From Acidobacteriaceae bacterium KBS 146 (GTDB taxonomy: Bacteria; Acidobacteriota; Terriglobia; Terriglobales; Acidobacteriaceae), in assembly GCA_000688615.1 (NCBI GenBank), contig JHVA01000001.1, positions 4,137,001 through 4,201,000 of the forward strand: a stretch of 64,000 nucleotides of DNA. The letters run 5' to 3'. Of this stretch, positions 1 through 9,644 are shown piece after piece (position 1 is the first letter of the stretch; every line of letters starts with the position of its first letter). A program made the position numbers and the translations under genes. The notes under the pieces are model-generated. The model searched no databases. It saw only the letters and a program-made list of their open reading frames with translations, and was not told the DNA's origin.

Positions 1-73
1 GCGCGTAGCCATCCGCGAGACAGCCCATCAGGCCGCACACCACCGCTATCGTTCTGCATCGAGACAAAGCCAT
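1..73 (-). CDS. Possible exported protein, N-terminus only (cut by window edge)
   Basis: Reading the minus strand from an ATG at 73, the first 24 codons stay open to the window edge and give a short basic start followed by a hydrophobic stretch (MALSRCRTIAVVCGLMGC and onward), which looks like a signal peptide with a possible lipobox cysteine. There is no clear Shine-Dalgarno sequence. It would run in the same direction as trpG, beginning about 75 bases downstream of it. The mature protein is outside the window, so nothing can be said about its role; the call rests only on the leader-like N-terminus. Confidence 0.35.
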   Translation of the reverse strand, partial: MALSRCRTIAVVCGLMGCLADGYA

Positions 74-148
74 TTGAAAGAAGGTCGTCATTGTGAGCGC
101 AGCGAAGAATCCCTGTAGCTCGCCTTTCCTGCAGGACAGCTGAAATTT

Positions 149-736
149 TTACATCTTCAGAAAATTCGCAATGATCTCTTTGCCGTGCGAGGTCAGCACG
201 CTCTCCGGATGGAATTGCACGCCCTCGATCGGAAGCTCGCGGTGCCGGAGACCCATAATCGTCTCTTCCCCCGTAATCGCGTCCGTCGTTCGAGCTGAGA
301 CTTCCAGTTCCTCCGGCAATCCCTTCGGGCTCACGATCAGCGAGTGGTAGCGCGTGCACGTCATTCTCGACGGAATCCCCGCAAAGATCGTCTTGCCATC
401 GTGCTGGACTTCGCTCGTCTTGCCATGCATCAGCTTCGGTGCTCGCACCACATCGCCCCCAAAGACCGCGCCGATCGCCTGATGACCGAGGCACACGCCC
501 AGAATAGGAACTCGCCGTTCCAGCTTGGAGAAGTAACGAATCAGATCCATGCTGATGCCGGCATCCTGCGGTGTGCAGGGCCCCGGCGAGATCAGAATAC
601 GATCCGGCCTCAGCGCCTCCACCTCTTCTGGTGTCAGCTCATCATTGCGCTTCACCACCATCTCGGCGCCCAGCTCGCCCATATACTGCACCAGGTTGTA
701 GGTAAACGAGTCGTAGTTGTCCAGAACGAAGACCAT
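149..736 (-). CDS. trpG: Anthranilate synthase component II, glutamine amidotransferase
   Basis: Cytosolic class I glutamine amidotransferase subunit that releases ammonia from glutamine for anthranilate synthase; some family members also serve aminodeoxychorismate synthase (PabA), which sequence alone cannot exclude. At 195 residues it has the normal length. The N-terminus [10 protein letters not shown] is typical, the nucleophile is Cys82 in GVCLGHQ, and the His/Glu of the triad lie in HPES near residue 175. The partner trpE lies upstream on the same strand, about 765 bases away, so the two may be separately transcribed. The ATG has no strong Shine-Dalgarno sequence but has TAGAAT ten bases upstream. 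Confidence 0.93.
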   Translation of the reverse strand: MVFVLDNYDSFTYNLVQYMGELGAEMVVKRNDELTPEEVEALRPDRILISPGPCTPQDAGISMDLIRYFSKLERRVPILGVCLGHQAIGAVFGGDVVRAPKLMHGKTSEVQHDGKTIFAGIPSRMTCTRYHSLIVSPKGLPEELEVSARTTDAITGEETIMGLRHRELPIEGVQFHPESVLTSHGKEIIANFLKM

Positions 737-746
737 GGCTCTTACG

Positions 747-752
747 ATTCTA
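747..752 (-). promoter_or_regulatory. -10-like TAGAAT upstream of trpG
   Basis: TAGAAT on the minus strand, ten bases before the trpG ATG, with no ribosome-binding site between. Transcription from it would start within a few bases of the start codon. One of a recurring set in this window. Confidence 0.45.
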
Positions 753-808
753 CGCCGCTGGGCAACGAACCGCTTCCGATGCTGCTCTTATGTGACGGGA
801 GAACGTTC

Positions 809-1090
809 ATGCAATTCGACTTCAGCCGCTGGAAGCACTTTACCGCGATGGCCTTGATCGGCGACGGTGTCATGGGACTGATTCACCCTAGTCGCGATTC
901 CCGCGCGTGGCAGTACGGCCCAAAACCCTGGCAAAATCTGATGCAATCGCTCGAGAAGCACCCAAATCTCACCCGCGCCATCGCTGCCGCGCAGATCGTC
1001 GGCGGAGTCCTCTGGGTCTTGCACTCCGAAGAAAAACATCCGCCCACCCTTCAAGCCTCGGAAAAGGGAACCGGACGCCATATTGCTTGA
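809..1090 (+). CDS. Small conserved-looking protein of unknown function (93 aa)
   Basis: I do not recognise this protein. The start at 809 is chosen because GGGAG lies seven bases upstream. The product begins MQFDFSRWKHFTAMALIGDG, then has VMGLIHPSRDSRAWQYGPKPW and a hydrophobic stretch AIAAAQIVGGVLWVL around residues 57-71, so it could be membrane-associated. The amino-acid composition (several Trp, mixed charge, a plausible helix) looks like a real protein rather than a shadow of the opposite frame. It is convergent with trpE and lies between trpE and trpG. The stop codon falls at the first of three short direct repeats. Confidence 0.6.
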   Translation: MQFDFSRWKHFTAMALIGDGVMGLIHPSRDSRAWQYGPKPWQNLMQSLEKHPNLTRAIAAAQIVGGVLWVLHSEEKHPPTLQASEKGTGRHIA

Positions 1091-1164
1091 ATGAATGGGA
1101 ACCGACGGTCACATTGCTGGACTCGCTTAACTGAAGCGGAACCGAAACGTCACATTGCTTGAAT
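1080..1164 (+). repeat. Three short direct repeats after the 93-aa gene
   Basis: The core ATTGCT occurs at 1082, 1113 and 1154. The second and third copies share a longer context (GGAACCGA, then GTCACATTGCT), and the first and third share ATTGCTTGAAT. The first copy supplies the last codons and stop of the gene ending at 1090. Confidence 0.5.
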
Positions 1165-1251
1165 AAAAGCTACAGTTTCCTCGCATGAATCAGCCAGTCC
1201 GCGCACAAAGGGGAACGGTCTTGTTCGCGTAACCGTGAACAGCCTTGTTGA

Positions 1252-1484
1252 GGGCACGGCTTTAGCCGTGCGTGGCCCTCACGGCCAGGCAGGTGGCTTT
1301 AGCTGCTGGGGTCGCATCTCTTCCGCAACTGCATCTCTTCAACGAATCCAACGAAAAGGGTGTCTTCTTGAGAAAAGGTGTCACCCTGAGCGGAGCGCAG
1401 CGAAGTCGAAGGATCTGCGGTTCGTCACAAGTAGTACAGTCGTGGAGCCGCGTGCCCCATCTTCGCCGCAGCTAGGGTGGGCAT
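1252..1484. repeat. Cluster of dispersed palindromic elements
   Basis: Three element types sit side by side between the 93-aa gene and the 3' end of trpE. At 1253-1273 is a hairpin of the type GGCACGGCTTTAGCCGTGC, with a related arm at 1292-1310. At 1380-1420 is the element with TGAGCG, GAAGTCGAAGGATCTGCGG. At 1451-1484 is GTGCCCCATCTTCGC followed by CTAGGGTGGG. All three types recur elsewhere in the window (for example 4845-5116). They carry no gene. Confidence 0.7.
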
Positions 1485-1500
1485 CGCGCGAGCGCGAGCC

Positions 1501-3039
1501 CTACAGCCCTCGCGCCCTCTCGATCGCCCTAACCACCGCCTGGGCCTTATTCCGGCACTCCTCAAACTCCTTCTCAGGAACCGAGTCCGCCACAATCCCT
1601 GCGCCCGCCTGAATGTGTCCATGCGGTCCATCCATATACAGCGTGCGAATCGCAATGCACGAATCCAGGTTGCCGCTGAAATCCGCGTACAAAATGCTTC
1701 CTCCGTACACGCCGCGCCGCGCCGGTTCCATCTCTTCGATGATCTCCATCGCCCGCACCTTCGGAGCTCCGCTCAGCGTCCCGGCAGGGAAGCACGCGCG
1801 GAATGCATCGAGAGGCTCCAGCCCTTCGCGCAATTTTCCTTCAAGTGCGCTCACCAGGTGCATCACGTGGCTGTACCGCTCCACAAACATCAGGTCCTTC
1901 ACCCGCACCGACCCGAACTCGCTTACGCGTCCAACATCGTTGCGCCCCAGGTCCACTAACATGATGTGTTCCGCGCGCTCCTTCTCGTCGGCGCGAAGTT
2001 CTTCTTCGATTCTGCGATCCTCGACCTCATCGATGCTCCGCGGCCTCGTTCCTGCAATCGGCCTGTACTCCACCTCGCGGCCGTGCACCCGCACCAGCAG
2101 CTCCGGCGATGACCCCACAATATGATGAGTCGAAGATTTGGGTGCCCCGCGTCTCGTTTTTGAGACGTCAGTTTTTTCCTCCAGCCCGAAGCGCAGGAAG
2201 TACATATACGGCGAGGGATTCACAATCCTCAGCGCGCGATAGATCTCAAACGCATCCACACCCGGTTCGCAGTCGAACCGCTGTGACAGAACGCACTGAA
2301 AGACATCTCCCGCAGCGATGTACTCCTTCGTCTTCTCCACCGCCTTCAGGAACTTTGCCTTCGGCGTCCGAGCCGTCAGCTTCAGCTTCTCCGCTGCCTT
2401 TTTCTTCTTCAGCACGGGAAGGGAACTCATCAGCTTCTTCTCCAGCCGGTTCAGCCTCCGCACCGCTCTCGCGTAGGCGCCCTCACGCGCCTCCCGCTGA
2501 AGGTCCGCCGTCACCATCAGGTGAATCTCTTTCTTCACATGGTCGAAGGCCAGAACCTGATCGAAGAACATCAGGCAGGCATCGGGAACCCCCAGCTCAT
2601 CCTTCGCCGTGGAAGGGAGCTTCTCGATCTGCCGCACCACGTCATAGGAGAAGAAACCCACAGCTCCCGCCGTAAACGGAGGCAGGCCCGCAAGCTTCGC
2701 TGGCTTGTGTCCGCTCAGCGCCTGCTTCAGCTCTGCAAAGATGTCCCCCGTAAAGCGGCGCTCCCGCTTGCCTTCAAGGACGGTGATGTCTTTCCCGCGG
2801 GCAACCATCTTCTTGTAAGGCTCGATCCCGATAAACGTGTACCGGCCCACGTGCTCGCCGCCCTCAACCGATTCCAGCAGAAAAGCCTCCGGCTCTTCCG
2901 CCGCAATCCGCAGGAACGCCGAAACCGGCGTCTCCAGATCGGCTGCTACGGTCCTGTAAACCGGAATCAGCGTGTGCGAGCGGCCAAGCCGCAGAAAATC
3001 GCGCTCCGAGGGAAGGGAATTTGTGTTGGAAACTGGCAT
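1501..3039 (-). CDS. trpE: Anthranilate synthase component I
   Basis: Cytosolic chorismate-binding subunit that makes anthranilate from chorismate with ammonia from TrpG, the first step of tryptophan synthesis. The product is 512 residues. The N-terminal domain is followed by the chorismate-binding domain with DVFQCVLSQRF, NPSPYMYFLRFG, IAGTRPR, DLGRNDVGRV and FPAGTLSGAPKVRAMEII. Between FLRFG and IVGSSPE is an unusual basic insert including KTRRGAPKSS, encoded by a palindromic element (2139-2177). I place the start at ATG 3039 rather than 3054, because GGAGG lies five bases before it and TATGAT ten bases before it; the upstream ATG overlaps that hexamer. No room exists for an attenuator leader if this promoter is used. 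Confidence 0.95.
   Translation of the reverse strand: MPVSNTNSLPSERDFLRLGRSHTLIPVYRTVAADLETPVSAFLRIAAEEPEAFLLESVEGGEHVGRYTFIGIEPYKKMVARGKDITVLEGKRERRFTGDIFAELKQALSGHKPAKLAGLPPFTAGAVGFFSYDVVRQIEKLPSTAKDELGVPDACLMFFDQVLAFDHVKKEIHLMVTADLQREAREGAYARAVRRLNRLEKKLMSSLPVLKKKKAAEKLKLTARTPKAKFLKAVEKTKEYIAAGDVFQCVLSQRFDCEPGVDAFEIYRALRIVNPSPYMYFLRFGLEEKTDVSKTRRGAPKSSTHHIVGSSPELLVRVHGREVEYRPIAGTRPRSIDEVEDRRIEEELRADEKERAEHIMLVDLGRNDVGRVSEFGSVRVKDLMFVERYSHVMHLVSALEGKLREGLEPLDAFRACFPAGTLSGAPKVRAMEIIEEMEPARRGVYGGSILYADFSGNLDSCIAIRTLYMDGPHGHIQAGAGIVADSVPEKEFEECRNKAQAVVRAIERARGL
2139..2177. repeat. Palindromic element in frame inside trpE
   Basis: The plus strand reads GGGTGCCCC, then CGTCTC (2150-2155), a T-rich loop, GAGACG (2162-2167) and a T run. 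The same architecture occurs between genes at 60839-60873, where GGGTGCCCC is followed by ACATCTCG, a short loop and GAGATGTGGG. In trpE it is read through in frame and encodes a Lys/Arg/Ser/Thr-rich insert between two conserved blocks of the enzyme. Confidence 0.7.
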
Positions 3040-3049
3040 AACTGCCTCC

Positions 3050-3055
3050 ATCATA
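3050..3055 (-). promoter_or_regulatory. -10-like TATGAT upstream of trpE
   Basis: TATGAT on the minus strand ends ten bases before the chosen ATG at 3039. A GGAGG lies between them, so this gene has both signals. Confidence 0.4.
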
Positions 3056-3118
3056 CCCGCGGGCCAAGCATGCAGCCTCCGTTCCTTACGTGAGGGAGGC
3101 CTGCAGGCATTAAGGGGG

Positions 3119-3247
3119 ACGACCGCAGACCCTTGCGCCCTCGCCCCTCGCGATGAAGCTGCGAGTGGCTACGCTCAGGATGACAACCCGGTAGGGGCTG
3201 GGGAGTGCCCATCCCGTGTCATCCTGAGCGAAGAGCCACGCAGAACT
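3119..3247. repeat. Two dispersed elements in opposite orientation
   Basis: From 3119 to about 3190 the element reads inverted (GACCGCAGACCCTT at one end, GCTCAGGATGAC at the other). From 3217 to 3247 a second copy reads forward (GTCATCCTGAGCGAAG, ending CGCAGAACTT). They lie between the divergently transcribed trpE and gdhA. Confidence 0.55.
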
Positions 3248-3378
3248 TAAATCGCACTCAATGGCGTGGATTGAGACCCTCCTCGGCGCAATCCAAGGAA
3301 TCCCCTCTCCTTCCACGAGAAAGCGCCTTCAGCCTCCGCTCGCTATATCGAATGCGATACACCCTCGTTTTCGATGCA

Positions 3379-3407
3379 TTGAAACCCCGTCGGCTGCGTC
3401 CTATACT
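3379..3407 (+). promoter_or_regulatory. Sigma70-type promoter of glutamate dehydrogenase
   Basis: TTGAAA (3379-3384) and TATACT (3402-3407) with a 17-base spacer, about 75 bases before the gene. This is the best -35/-10 pair in the window. Confidence 0.7.
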
Positions 3408-3481
3408 CAGCAGGCTTGGCCACAGACCGGTCTGGTCCAAGCCGCATATTGTCTTTGTCCCGGTGAGGAGGAGGCAAAACG

Positions 3482-4795
<1,314 letters not shown>

Positions 4796-4844
4796 AGCAC
4801 AGCGGGACTCTGCCTAAAGCAAAGCAGGACCAGGGACTGCAAAA

Positions 4845-5116
4845 GTGTCATCCTGAGCGAAGTCGAAGGATCTGCGGTCGCGGCATCACGAAATCGTCCA
4901 AAGACCTTCATCGGCTCCTTAACCCGTACAAAAGAGAGTCGGGTGCCCCATCTTCGCGACGGTGTCATCGTCGCTAAGGTGGGTCGGGTGCCGCATGAAT
5001 GCAGCATCATTAAATGAGTGCGACGTTCGAGCGAAGCTCGAACCGTCTTGCTTAAGGGCACGGCTTCAGCCGTGCCGCATCAATCCTGCAGAAGCAAGCG
5101 GCTTCAGCCGCTGAGG
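4845..5116. repeat. Composite of dispersed palindromic elements
   Basis: The 321-base gap after gdhA is filled with them. 4845-4879 is GTCATCCTGAGCGAAG plus TCGAAGGATCTGCGG. 4941-4985 is GTGCCCCATCTTCGCGACG paired with CGTCGCTAAGGTGGG, an imperfect 15-base stem. 5025-5043 is a hairpin GTTCGAG/CTCGAAC. 5056-5078 is GGCACGGCTTCAGCCGTGCC. 5094-5115 is the related GCGGCTTCAGCCGC, ending next to the stop of the Ig-like gene. No gene is present. Confidence 0.75.
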
Positions 5117-6592
5117 TCACGGCGTCACGACCAGCTTCACCTTCTGCGAGACTCCTGTCCCACCCAGGTTCCCCGTCACCGTAACCACGTACGTTCCAGG
5201 GCGCGTCCCCAGATCCGTGCAGGTTCCCACGCCGCACCCGCTGATCGCTCCCGCTACAAACACCGCGCCTACCAAAGCCAGCAGACTCTTCATTGACCGC
5301 CTTCGCGTTGGAGTTAGCACCAGCAGCAGTCCCGCCAGAACCGCCCCCCCCAAAGGCAAGCCTGCCCTCTTTGAAGGCACGCCATATGGCGTAGACGATC
5401 CGCAATCCCGCGGAGCAGAAGTTGCAATCCGCAACGACGTGGTGCTGCTCCCCGCAACAGCATTCGATAGGGGCGAGTATGAGCAGGACGCCTCCTCCGG
5501 CAGTCCGCTGCAGCTCAGGCTCACGGACTTCGCCATTCCCGATCCCAGATTCATCACCACGGGAACAGTCACCGTATCGCCCGCCGCCACCGTCACCGTT
5601 GTCGAGCCCAGGGTTAGCCCGTCCGGAGGCTCAGGCTGCGACTGTGCCGCGACAACCACCGTCACGGGGGCCGATACGCTCGGCGCATGCACTGCGTCTC
5701 CCGTGTATCGGGCAAGAATGCTGTGGTTTCCTTCAGCGAGTCCGGAGGTATTCCATGTCGCAGTTCCCGCCGTCACCATGGCCGAACCCAAAGTAGCCGA
5801 GCCTTCGGAGAAGGTCACCGTTCCGGAGGGAGCGGACTTCGCTCCCTGTGTTGCGATCTTTGCAGTAAACCCAAGACTCGCTCCCGCAACGATTGCATTC
5901 GCGCTCGCCGAGAGCGTCGTGGTGGTCTGGGCCAAAGTGCCGGAAACGGACTCATGCAGTACAGTGCTGGTCGATCCCAGCGAGTTCCCACTTCCTTCGT
6001 AGACCGCTGTTATGGCGTGATCGCCAGCCACCAGCATCAGGACAGATAACGAGGCTGTGCCGCTGTCCGGCAGCGTCGTCGAACCCATCGATACCGCGCC
6101 GTCCATAAACCTCACATCGCCGGTGACGGGTCCGTGGAAGCCCGTCACGGTGGCCGTGTAGACCACGCTGCCTCCCACCGCCACAGGATTGGCCGTAACC
6201 GCCACGGCCGTCGTCGTGGTATCCGGCTTCACGGTGACACTCACTGCGTTTGACGTCGCCGCAGCATGCGTCGAATCCCCCGAATACACCGCCGTGAACA
6301 GATGCGTGCCGGCAGAAAAGTTTTTTTCTGTCCCCTCCGGGCAGCTGGCTCCATTGTTCAGGGGCAAAGTGCAGAAACCACCAAAACCGTCATAGAAGGT
6401 TACGGTGCCGGTGACGGTCGAACCGTCCTCCGCCGTCACCTGGGCCAGCCCATCGACCGGCTCCCCATAGGAGACCTTCAGCGGCGTGGTAATCTCCAGC
6501 GCCACCGTAGTGGCCACCTTCGTCACGGCTCCCGCGGGGGCCGTCAGCAGGCACAATGCGACGATCTTGAGAGCCAGCGTGCGGATCGACAT
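5117..6592 (-). CDS. Exported Ig-like repeat protein with C-terminal membrane segments
   Basis: The 491-residue product begins with a signal peptide (LKIVALCLLTAPAGA, residues 8-22) and then has three bacterial Ig-like repeats of the Big_3_5 kind, at roughly residues 30-125, 126-220 and 221-315. Each ends with the characteristic AVYSGD / AVYEGSG / ARYTGD strand. A further beta-rich region leads to a hydrophobic segment around 415-430, an RRR stop-transfer motif, and a second hydrophobic segment ending SGCG. Such proteins are common and poorly characterised in acidobacteria; they are thought to be surface or adhesion proteins. It is a single gene, divergent from the next one. Function beyond a structural surface role is inference. 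Confidence 0.8.
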   Translation of the reverse strand: MSIRTLALKIVALCLLTAPAGAVTKVATTVALEITTPLKVSYGEPVDGLAQVTAEDGSTVTGTVTFYDGFGGFCTLPLNNGASCPEGTEKNFSAGTHLFTAVYSGDSTHAAATSNAVSVTVKPDTTTTAVAVTANPVAVGGSVVYTATVTGFHGPVTGDVRFMDGAVSMGSTTLPDSGTASLSVLMLVAGDHAITAVYEGSGNSLGSTSTVLHESVSGTLAQTTTTLSASANAIVAGASLGFTAKIATQGAKSAPSGTVTFSEGSATLGSAMVTAGTATWNTSGLAEGNHSILARYTGDAVHAPSVSAPVTVVVAAQSQPEPPDGLTLGSTTVTVAAGDTVTVPVVMNLGSGMAKSVSLSCSGLPEEASCSYSPLSNAVAGSSTTSLRIATSAPRDCGSSTPYGVPSKRAGLPLGGAVLAGLLLVLTPTRRRSMKSLLALVGAVFVAGAISGCGVGTCTDLGTRPGTYVVTVTGNLGGTGVSQKVKLVVTP

Positions 6593-6686
6593 AGAGTTTC
6601 TTTGCAGTCGAGTCCTTTATCGGCAGGAGGACCCCAAAAAACAGCCTGCGGAGTAGAATTTCTCCGCAGCACGTCCGGAGGTGGAA

Positions 6687-7319
6687 ATGCGCGCGCCTTT
6701 CACCGCTTTCATGGCCCTTCTCCTGGTTGCAGGCTCCTTCTGTCTTGCGAAAAGTAAGTCCAGGGACCCTCTTCCTGCCTACATCCTTCGTGCCCGCACC
6801 GTCTCCGTCGTAATCGATCCGGAGGCCGGTATGTCCCTGGAAGATCCCAACGCCAACCAGATCGCCCGACGCGATGTGGAAGCCGCACTCCTTCAGTGGG
6901 GCAGGTTCGAACCGCAGTTGGCAGGGCAACCCGCCGACCTGATCGTCGTCATCCGCCGGGGCCATCATCGTCTGGTCACAGAGACCGTTCCCGATCCGCG
7001 CCAGAACGACCGCATCGGCGGCATCAATCCCACCGACAACACCACCTCGATCGGCGGCCGTCAGGGACCGCCTGATCTTGGATCCCCCGGGCCTCCCGGA
7101 TCGCGCCTTCCCGATCCCATGTCCCGCCCGCAGACCGAGATTGGCAACGAGGACGACTCCTTCGCGGTCTACGACGGCACGGCAGCGAAGCCTCTCAACG
7201 CCCCTGCGGCGTGGAGGTACGTCGCTGTCGATGCTCTTCGTCCTCATGCCGTCCCGGCAGTGGCAGAATTCCGCAAGGCGGTAGCGGCTGCAGAAAAAGC
7301 GGCGGCCAATCATCCTTAG
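6687..7319 (+). CDS. Exported protein of unknown function (210 aa)
   Basis: I do not recognise the family. The ATG at 6687 is preceded by GGAGGTGG at 6677-6684, and gives a signal peptide (FMALLLVAGSFCLA). The mature part has a segment with an alternating hydrophobic pattern, ARTVSVVIDPEAG, followed by LIVVIRRGHHR near residue 85, then a Gly/Pro-rich linker (GPPDLGSPGPPGSRLPDP) and an Ala-rich C-terminus. The layout resembles small acidobacterial exported proteins in which an N-terminal strand-helix unit precedes a low-complexity tail. It is divergent from the Ig-like gene and lies upstream of pgsA with a 120-base gap, so it is probably monocistronic. Confidence 0.75.
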   Translation: MRAPFTAFMALLLVAGSFCLAKSKSRDPLPAYILRARTVSVVIDPEAGMSLEDPNANQIARRDVEAALLQWGRFEPQLAGQPADLIVVIRRGHHRLVTETVPDPRQNDRIGGINPTDNTTSIGGRQGPPDLGSPGPPGSRLPDPMSRPQTEIGNEDDSFAVYDGTAAKPLNAPAAWRYVAVDALRPHAVPAVAEFRKAVAAAEKAAANHP

Positions 7320-7439
7320 GCAGGCGTACTCTGCTCCCCCTGCAGGCTGACGCGCAGGCAGACTCCATGCCTGGTGTGGCAGAATGTTCTCATTGACCGC
7401 CCCGGCGCGACCCTTGATCGCGTCTGAAGTTATCATGCG

Positions 7440-8141
7440 ATGAATCTTCCGAACTCCATTACGATGAGCAGGATCGCAGCCATTCCGCTGCTCATCTGGA
7501 TCCTCTCGCCCGCCTTTCCCCTGCAGGGGCACGGTCAGGCAGGCCTCCGCGGCGGCGAGCAGGCGATCATCGCCTCCATCGTCTTTATCCTCGCCAGCAT
7601 CACCGACGGCGTGGACGGCTACCTGGCCCGGAAACGCGGCCAGATCACCACCATGGGCATCCTGCTCGACCCGCTTGCCGACAAGCTCATGATCTCGGCC
7701 GCCTACATCGTGCTCGTGGCCTACAACCCCCGCGTGGTCCCGCCCTGGATCGCCGTCGTCGTCATCGGACGCGAGTTCCTCGTCTCCGGCCTGCGCTCCA
7801 TCGCCGCTACCGAGGGCTTCACCATCGAGGCATCCGAGATCGGCAAGCTCAAGACCGTCATCCAGATCGTCTCCGTCGTCGCCGCCATCCTCGCCCACCG
7901 CTGGGACTACTGGCTCTGGTTCCCCAACTTCCACGGCGGTTTCGTCATCGCGGTCCACTTCATCGCCGTCACAGCCATCTACTGGATGACCATCGTCTCC
8001 ATCATCTCCGCTGTCGACTACTTCGTCGCCTTCTGGAAGAAGATCGACCGCGCCTCCGAGACCAAGCGCCGCCGCGTCGTCCTCAGCAGAAAAGCCAAAC
8101 CCTCCCAGCCGTCCTCCGAACGCCCCTCCCACATCGGCTAG
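7440..8141 (+). CDS. pgsA: CDP-diacylglycerol-glycerol-3-phosphate 3-phosphatidyltransferase
   Basis: Inner-membrane enzyme that makes phosphatidylglycerophosphate, the committed step to phosphatidylglycerol and cardiolipin. The 233-residue protein begins MNLPNSIT, typical of PgsA, and contains the complete CDP-alcohol phosphotransferase signature D-G-x2-A-R-x8-G-x3-D-x3-D in DGYLARKRGQ through DPLADK (about residues 61-82). Several hydrophobic segments follow. The C-terminus is a basic, Ser/Pro-rich cytosolic tail longer than in E. coli. The start is set by homology to the family N-terminus; no clear ribosome site precedes it. Confidence 0.92.
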   Translation: MNLPNSITMSRIAAIPLLIWILSPAFPLQGHGQAGLRGGEQAIIASIVFILASITDGVDGYLARKRGQITTMGILLDPLADKLMISAAYIVLVAYNPRVVPPWIAVVVIGREFLVSGLRSIAATEGFTIEASEIGKLKTVIQIVSVVAAILAHRWDYWLWFPNFHGGFVIAVHFIAVTAIYWMTIVSIISAVDYFVAFWKKIDRASETKRRRVVLSRKAKPSQPSSERPSHIG

Positions 8142-8490
8142 GTGTTATCGCCTACGGCGTCAAACACGAGAACCGGCACAGCACTGCCGGTCCTGCCCGT
8201 GGGTGCATTGGCGAGTTGCCACCCATCGAGGGTGACGTACTAAAGCAAAAGATAGCCTTTCGAAACGAATCCAGCTCAATCTCCGAAAACCTGGCTTCCA
8301 GGCAAATCAACCAGCACAAGACCCTCTTCGGTATTTATTATGGGTTACGTTTATCGCACCCTGTTCACGGTGAGCCGTCTCAAATCAGACCACATCGATC
8401 ACAAAATCCCACCGGACATCGGGCGCTCGAATCACGCGGCGTCCGATCTCCAATCCTCAGCGCGCAACTCTCCAAGGAGATCCAATCATC
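8142..8490. other. Intergenic region after pgsA
   Basis: About 350 bases without a convincing gene. A 7-base-pair hairpin, ACCGGCA/TGCCGGT at 8172-8191, could be a weak terminator for pgsA although no T run follows. The rest shows no structure I can name; the promoter of the next gene should lie in its second half. Confidence 0.35.
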
Positions 8491-9573
8491 ATGCGCCAGA
8501 TAGTCGTGTTGTTCCTGGCTACATTCGCCGCCACCGCCGTTGCCCAGCAGCAGGCTGCTCCCGTCACACCACCGCGCCCCGCACCCGCTCCGCTGCAGGT
8601 GCCCAATCCGCACTACGAGACCTTTGCACTGACCCAGGAGGTGAACGCGCCCGCCGACGTTGTCTGGACGCGCGTCGGCAAATTCTGCGACATCGGCAAG
8701 TGGGCATTTCCCGACTGTAAACTCCTCGCAGGCGACGGCGGCTACGCGTCCGAGCGGAGCATCGTGAACGAGGTGCTAGTCGGCAAAACCGACCACAGCT
8801 ACACCTACACGCAGCCCGTGCGCAAGGACGCCAAGTACAACCTCTACCACGCCACGCTGGAAGCAGTGCCCGTTTCCGCGAAGACGTCGCGCATTGTCTA
8901 CACCTTCTTCTACGACAACAGCATGCTCGCCGACGATGCCGCTCGCGCCGCCGAGATCGCCGCCCGCAAGAAGCGGTTCACTGCGTTTCTGCTGAACATG
9001 AAGACGCTGGGCGAAACCGGCAAGCTGCCGGCTTCGGCGAAGGAAGGCACGCAGCCTCCGAGTCCCACACCGGATCAGTTGCAGACTCCCAACCCTCACT
9101 ATGTCGCCCTCCCCATGACCATCACCGTCAACGCACCCGCCGACGCAGTCTGGGCCCGCGTTGGCAAGTACTGCGACATCGGCGAGTGGGGCTTTCCCAA
9201 CTGCACTATCCTCTCCGGCGATGGCAGCAGCCTGGGCACCGTCCGCTCCATCGGGCATGAGGTACTTGTAGGAAAAACCAGGTACAGCTACACCTACACC
9301 CAGCCCGTTCGTGAAGGCGCAATCTACAACCTGTATCACGGCTCACTCGAGGCTGTTCCTCTCACAGACAAGACCAGCCGCCTGAACTACACCCTCGTCT
9401 ACGACAACAGCAATCTCGCCGACGATGCTGCGCGCGACAAGGATCTCGAAAACCGGCGCACGCGTTTCACCAAGATGCTCGAGAACATGAAGACCCTGTC
9501 CGAAGGAGGAACTCTGCCTCCCGGAGCCTTAGGTGCAGGCGCTGCCGGCCCGCGTCCCACCGGCCAGCGATAG
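8491..9573 (+). CDS. Exported protein with two tandem SRPBCC-like domains
   Basis: The 360-residue product has a signal peptide (VVLFLATFAATAVAQ) and two copies of one domain, at roughly residues 40-170 and 200-335. The copies align almost throughout: NPHYETFALTQEVNAPAD against NPHYVALPMTITVNAPAD, VGKFCDIGKWAFPDC against VGKYCDIGEWGFPNC, and HSYTYTQPVR against YSYTYTQPVR. The pattern of APADxVWxRVG...CDIGxW, then a RSI/EVLVGK strand, matches the SRPBCC (START/polyketide-cyclase-like) fold, which binds hydrophobic ligands. Each copy keeps two conserved cysteines. The ATG has AAGGAG about 12 bases upstream. The ligand is unknown; a periplasmic lipid- or pigment-binding role would be inference. 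Confidence 0.8.
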   Translation: MRQIVVLFLATFAATAVAQQQAAPVTPPRPAPAPLQVPNPHYETFALTQEVNAPADVVWTRVGKFCDIGKWAFPDCKLLAGDGGYASERSIVNEVLVGKTDHSYTYTQPVRKDAKYNLYHATLEAVPVSAKTSRIVYTFFYDNSMLADDAARAAEIAARKKRFTAFLLNMKTLGETGKLPASAKEGTQPPSPTPDQLQTPNPHYVALPMTITVNAPADAVWARVGKYCDIGEWGFPNCTILSGDGSSLGTVRSIGHEVLVGKTRYSYTYTQPVREGAIYNLYHGSLEAVPLTDKTSRLNYTLVYDNSNLADDAARDKDLENRRTRFTKMLENMKTLSEGGTLPPGALGAGAAGPRPTGQR

Positions 9574-9644
9574 ACCCAACTTCCAAATCTGGGAGCAGGG
9601 AATACCCCATCCAACGCCAGACGACGGTGTTGGGTGGGGTCGCT

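Noticed and set aside
344..800. Long plus-strand frame opposite trpG
   Set aside because: It is a shadow of trpG; only its 3' part from 809 has a ribosome site and protein-like composition.
6390..8132. 580-codon minus-strand frame opposite pgsA and neighbours
   Set aside because: The Gly/Asp-rich translation mirrors the C-rich codons of pgsA and crosses two well-supported genes.
8216..8503. 95-codon plus-strand frame after pgsA
   Set aside because: No ribosome site or family features, and it overlaps the start of the SRPBCC gene.
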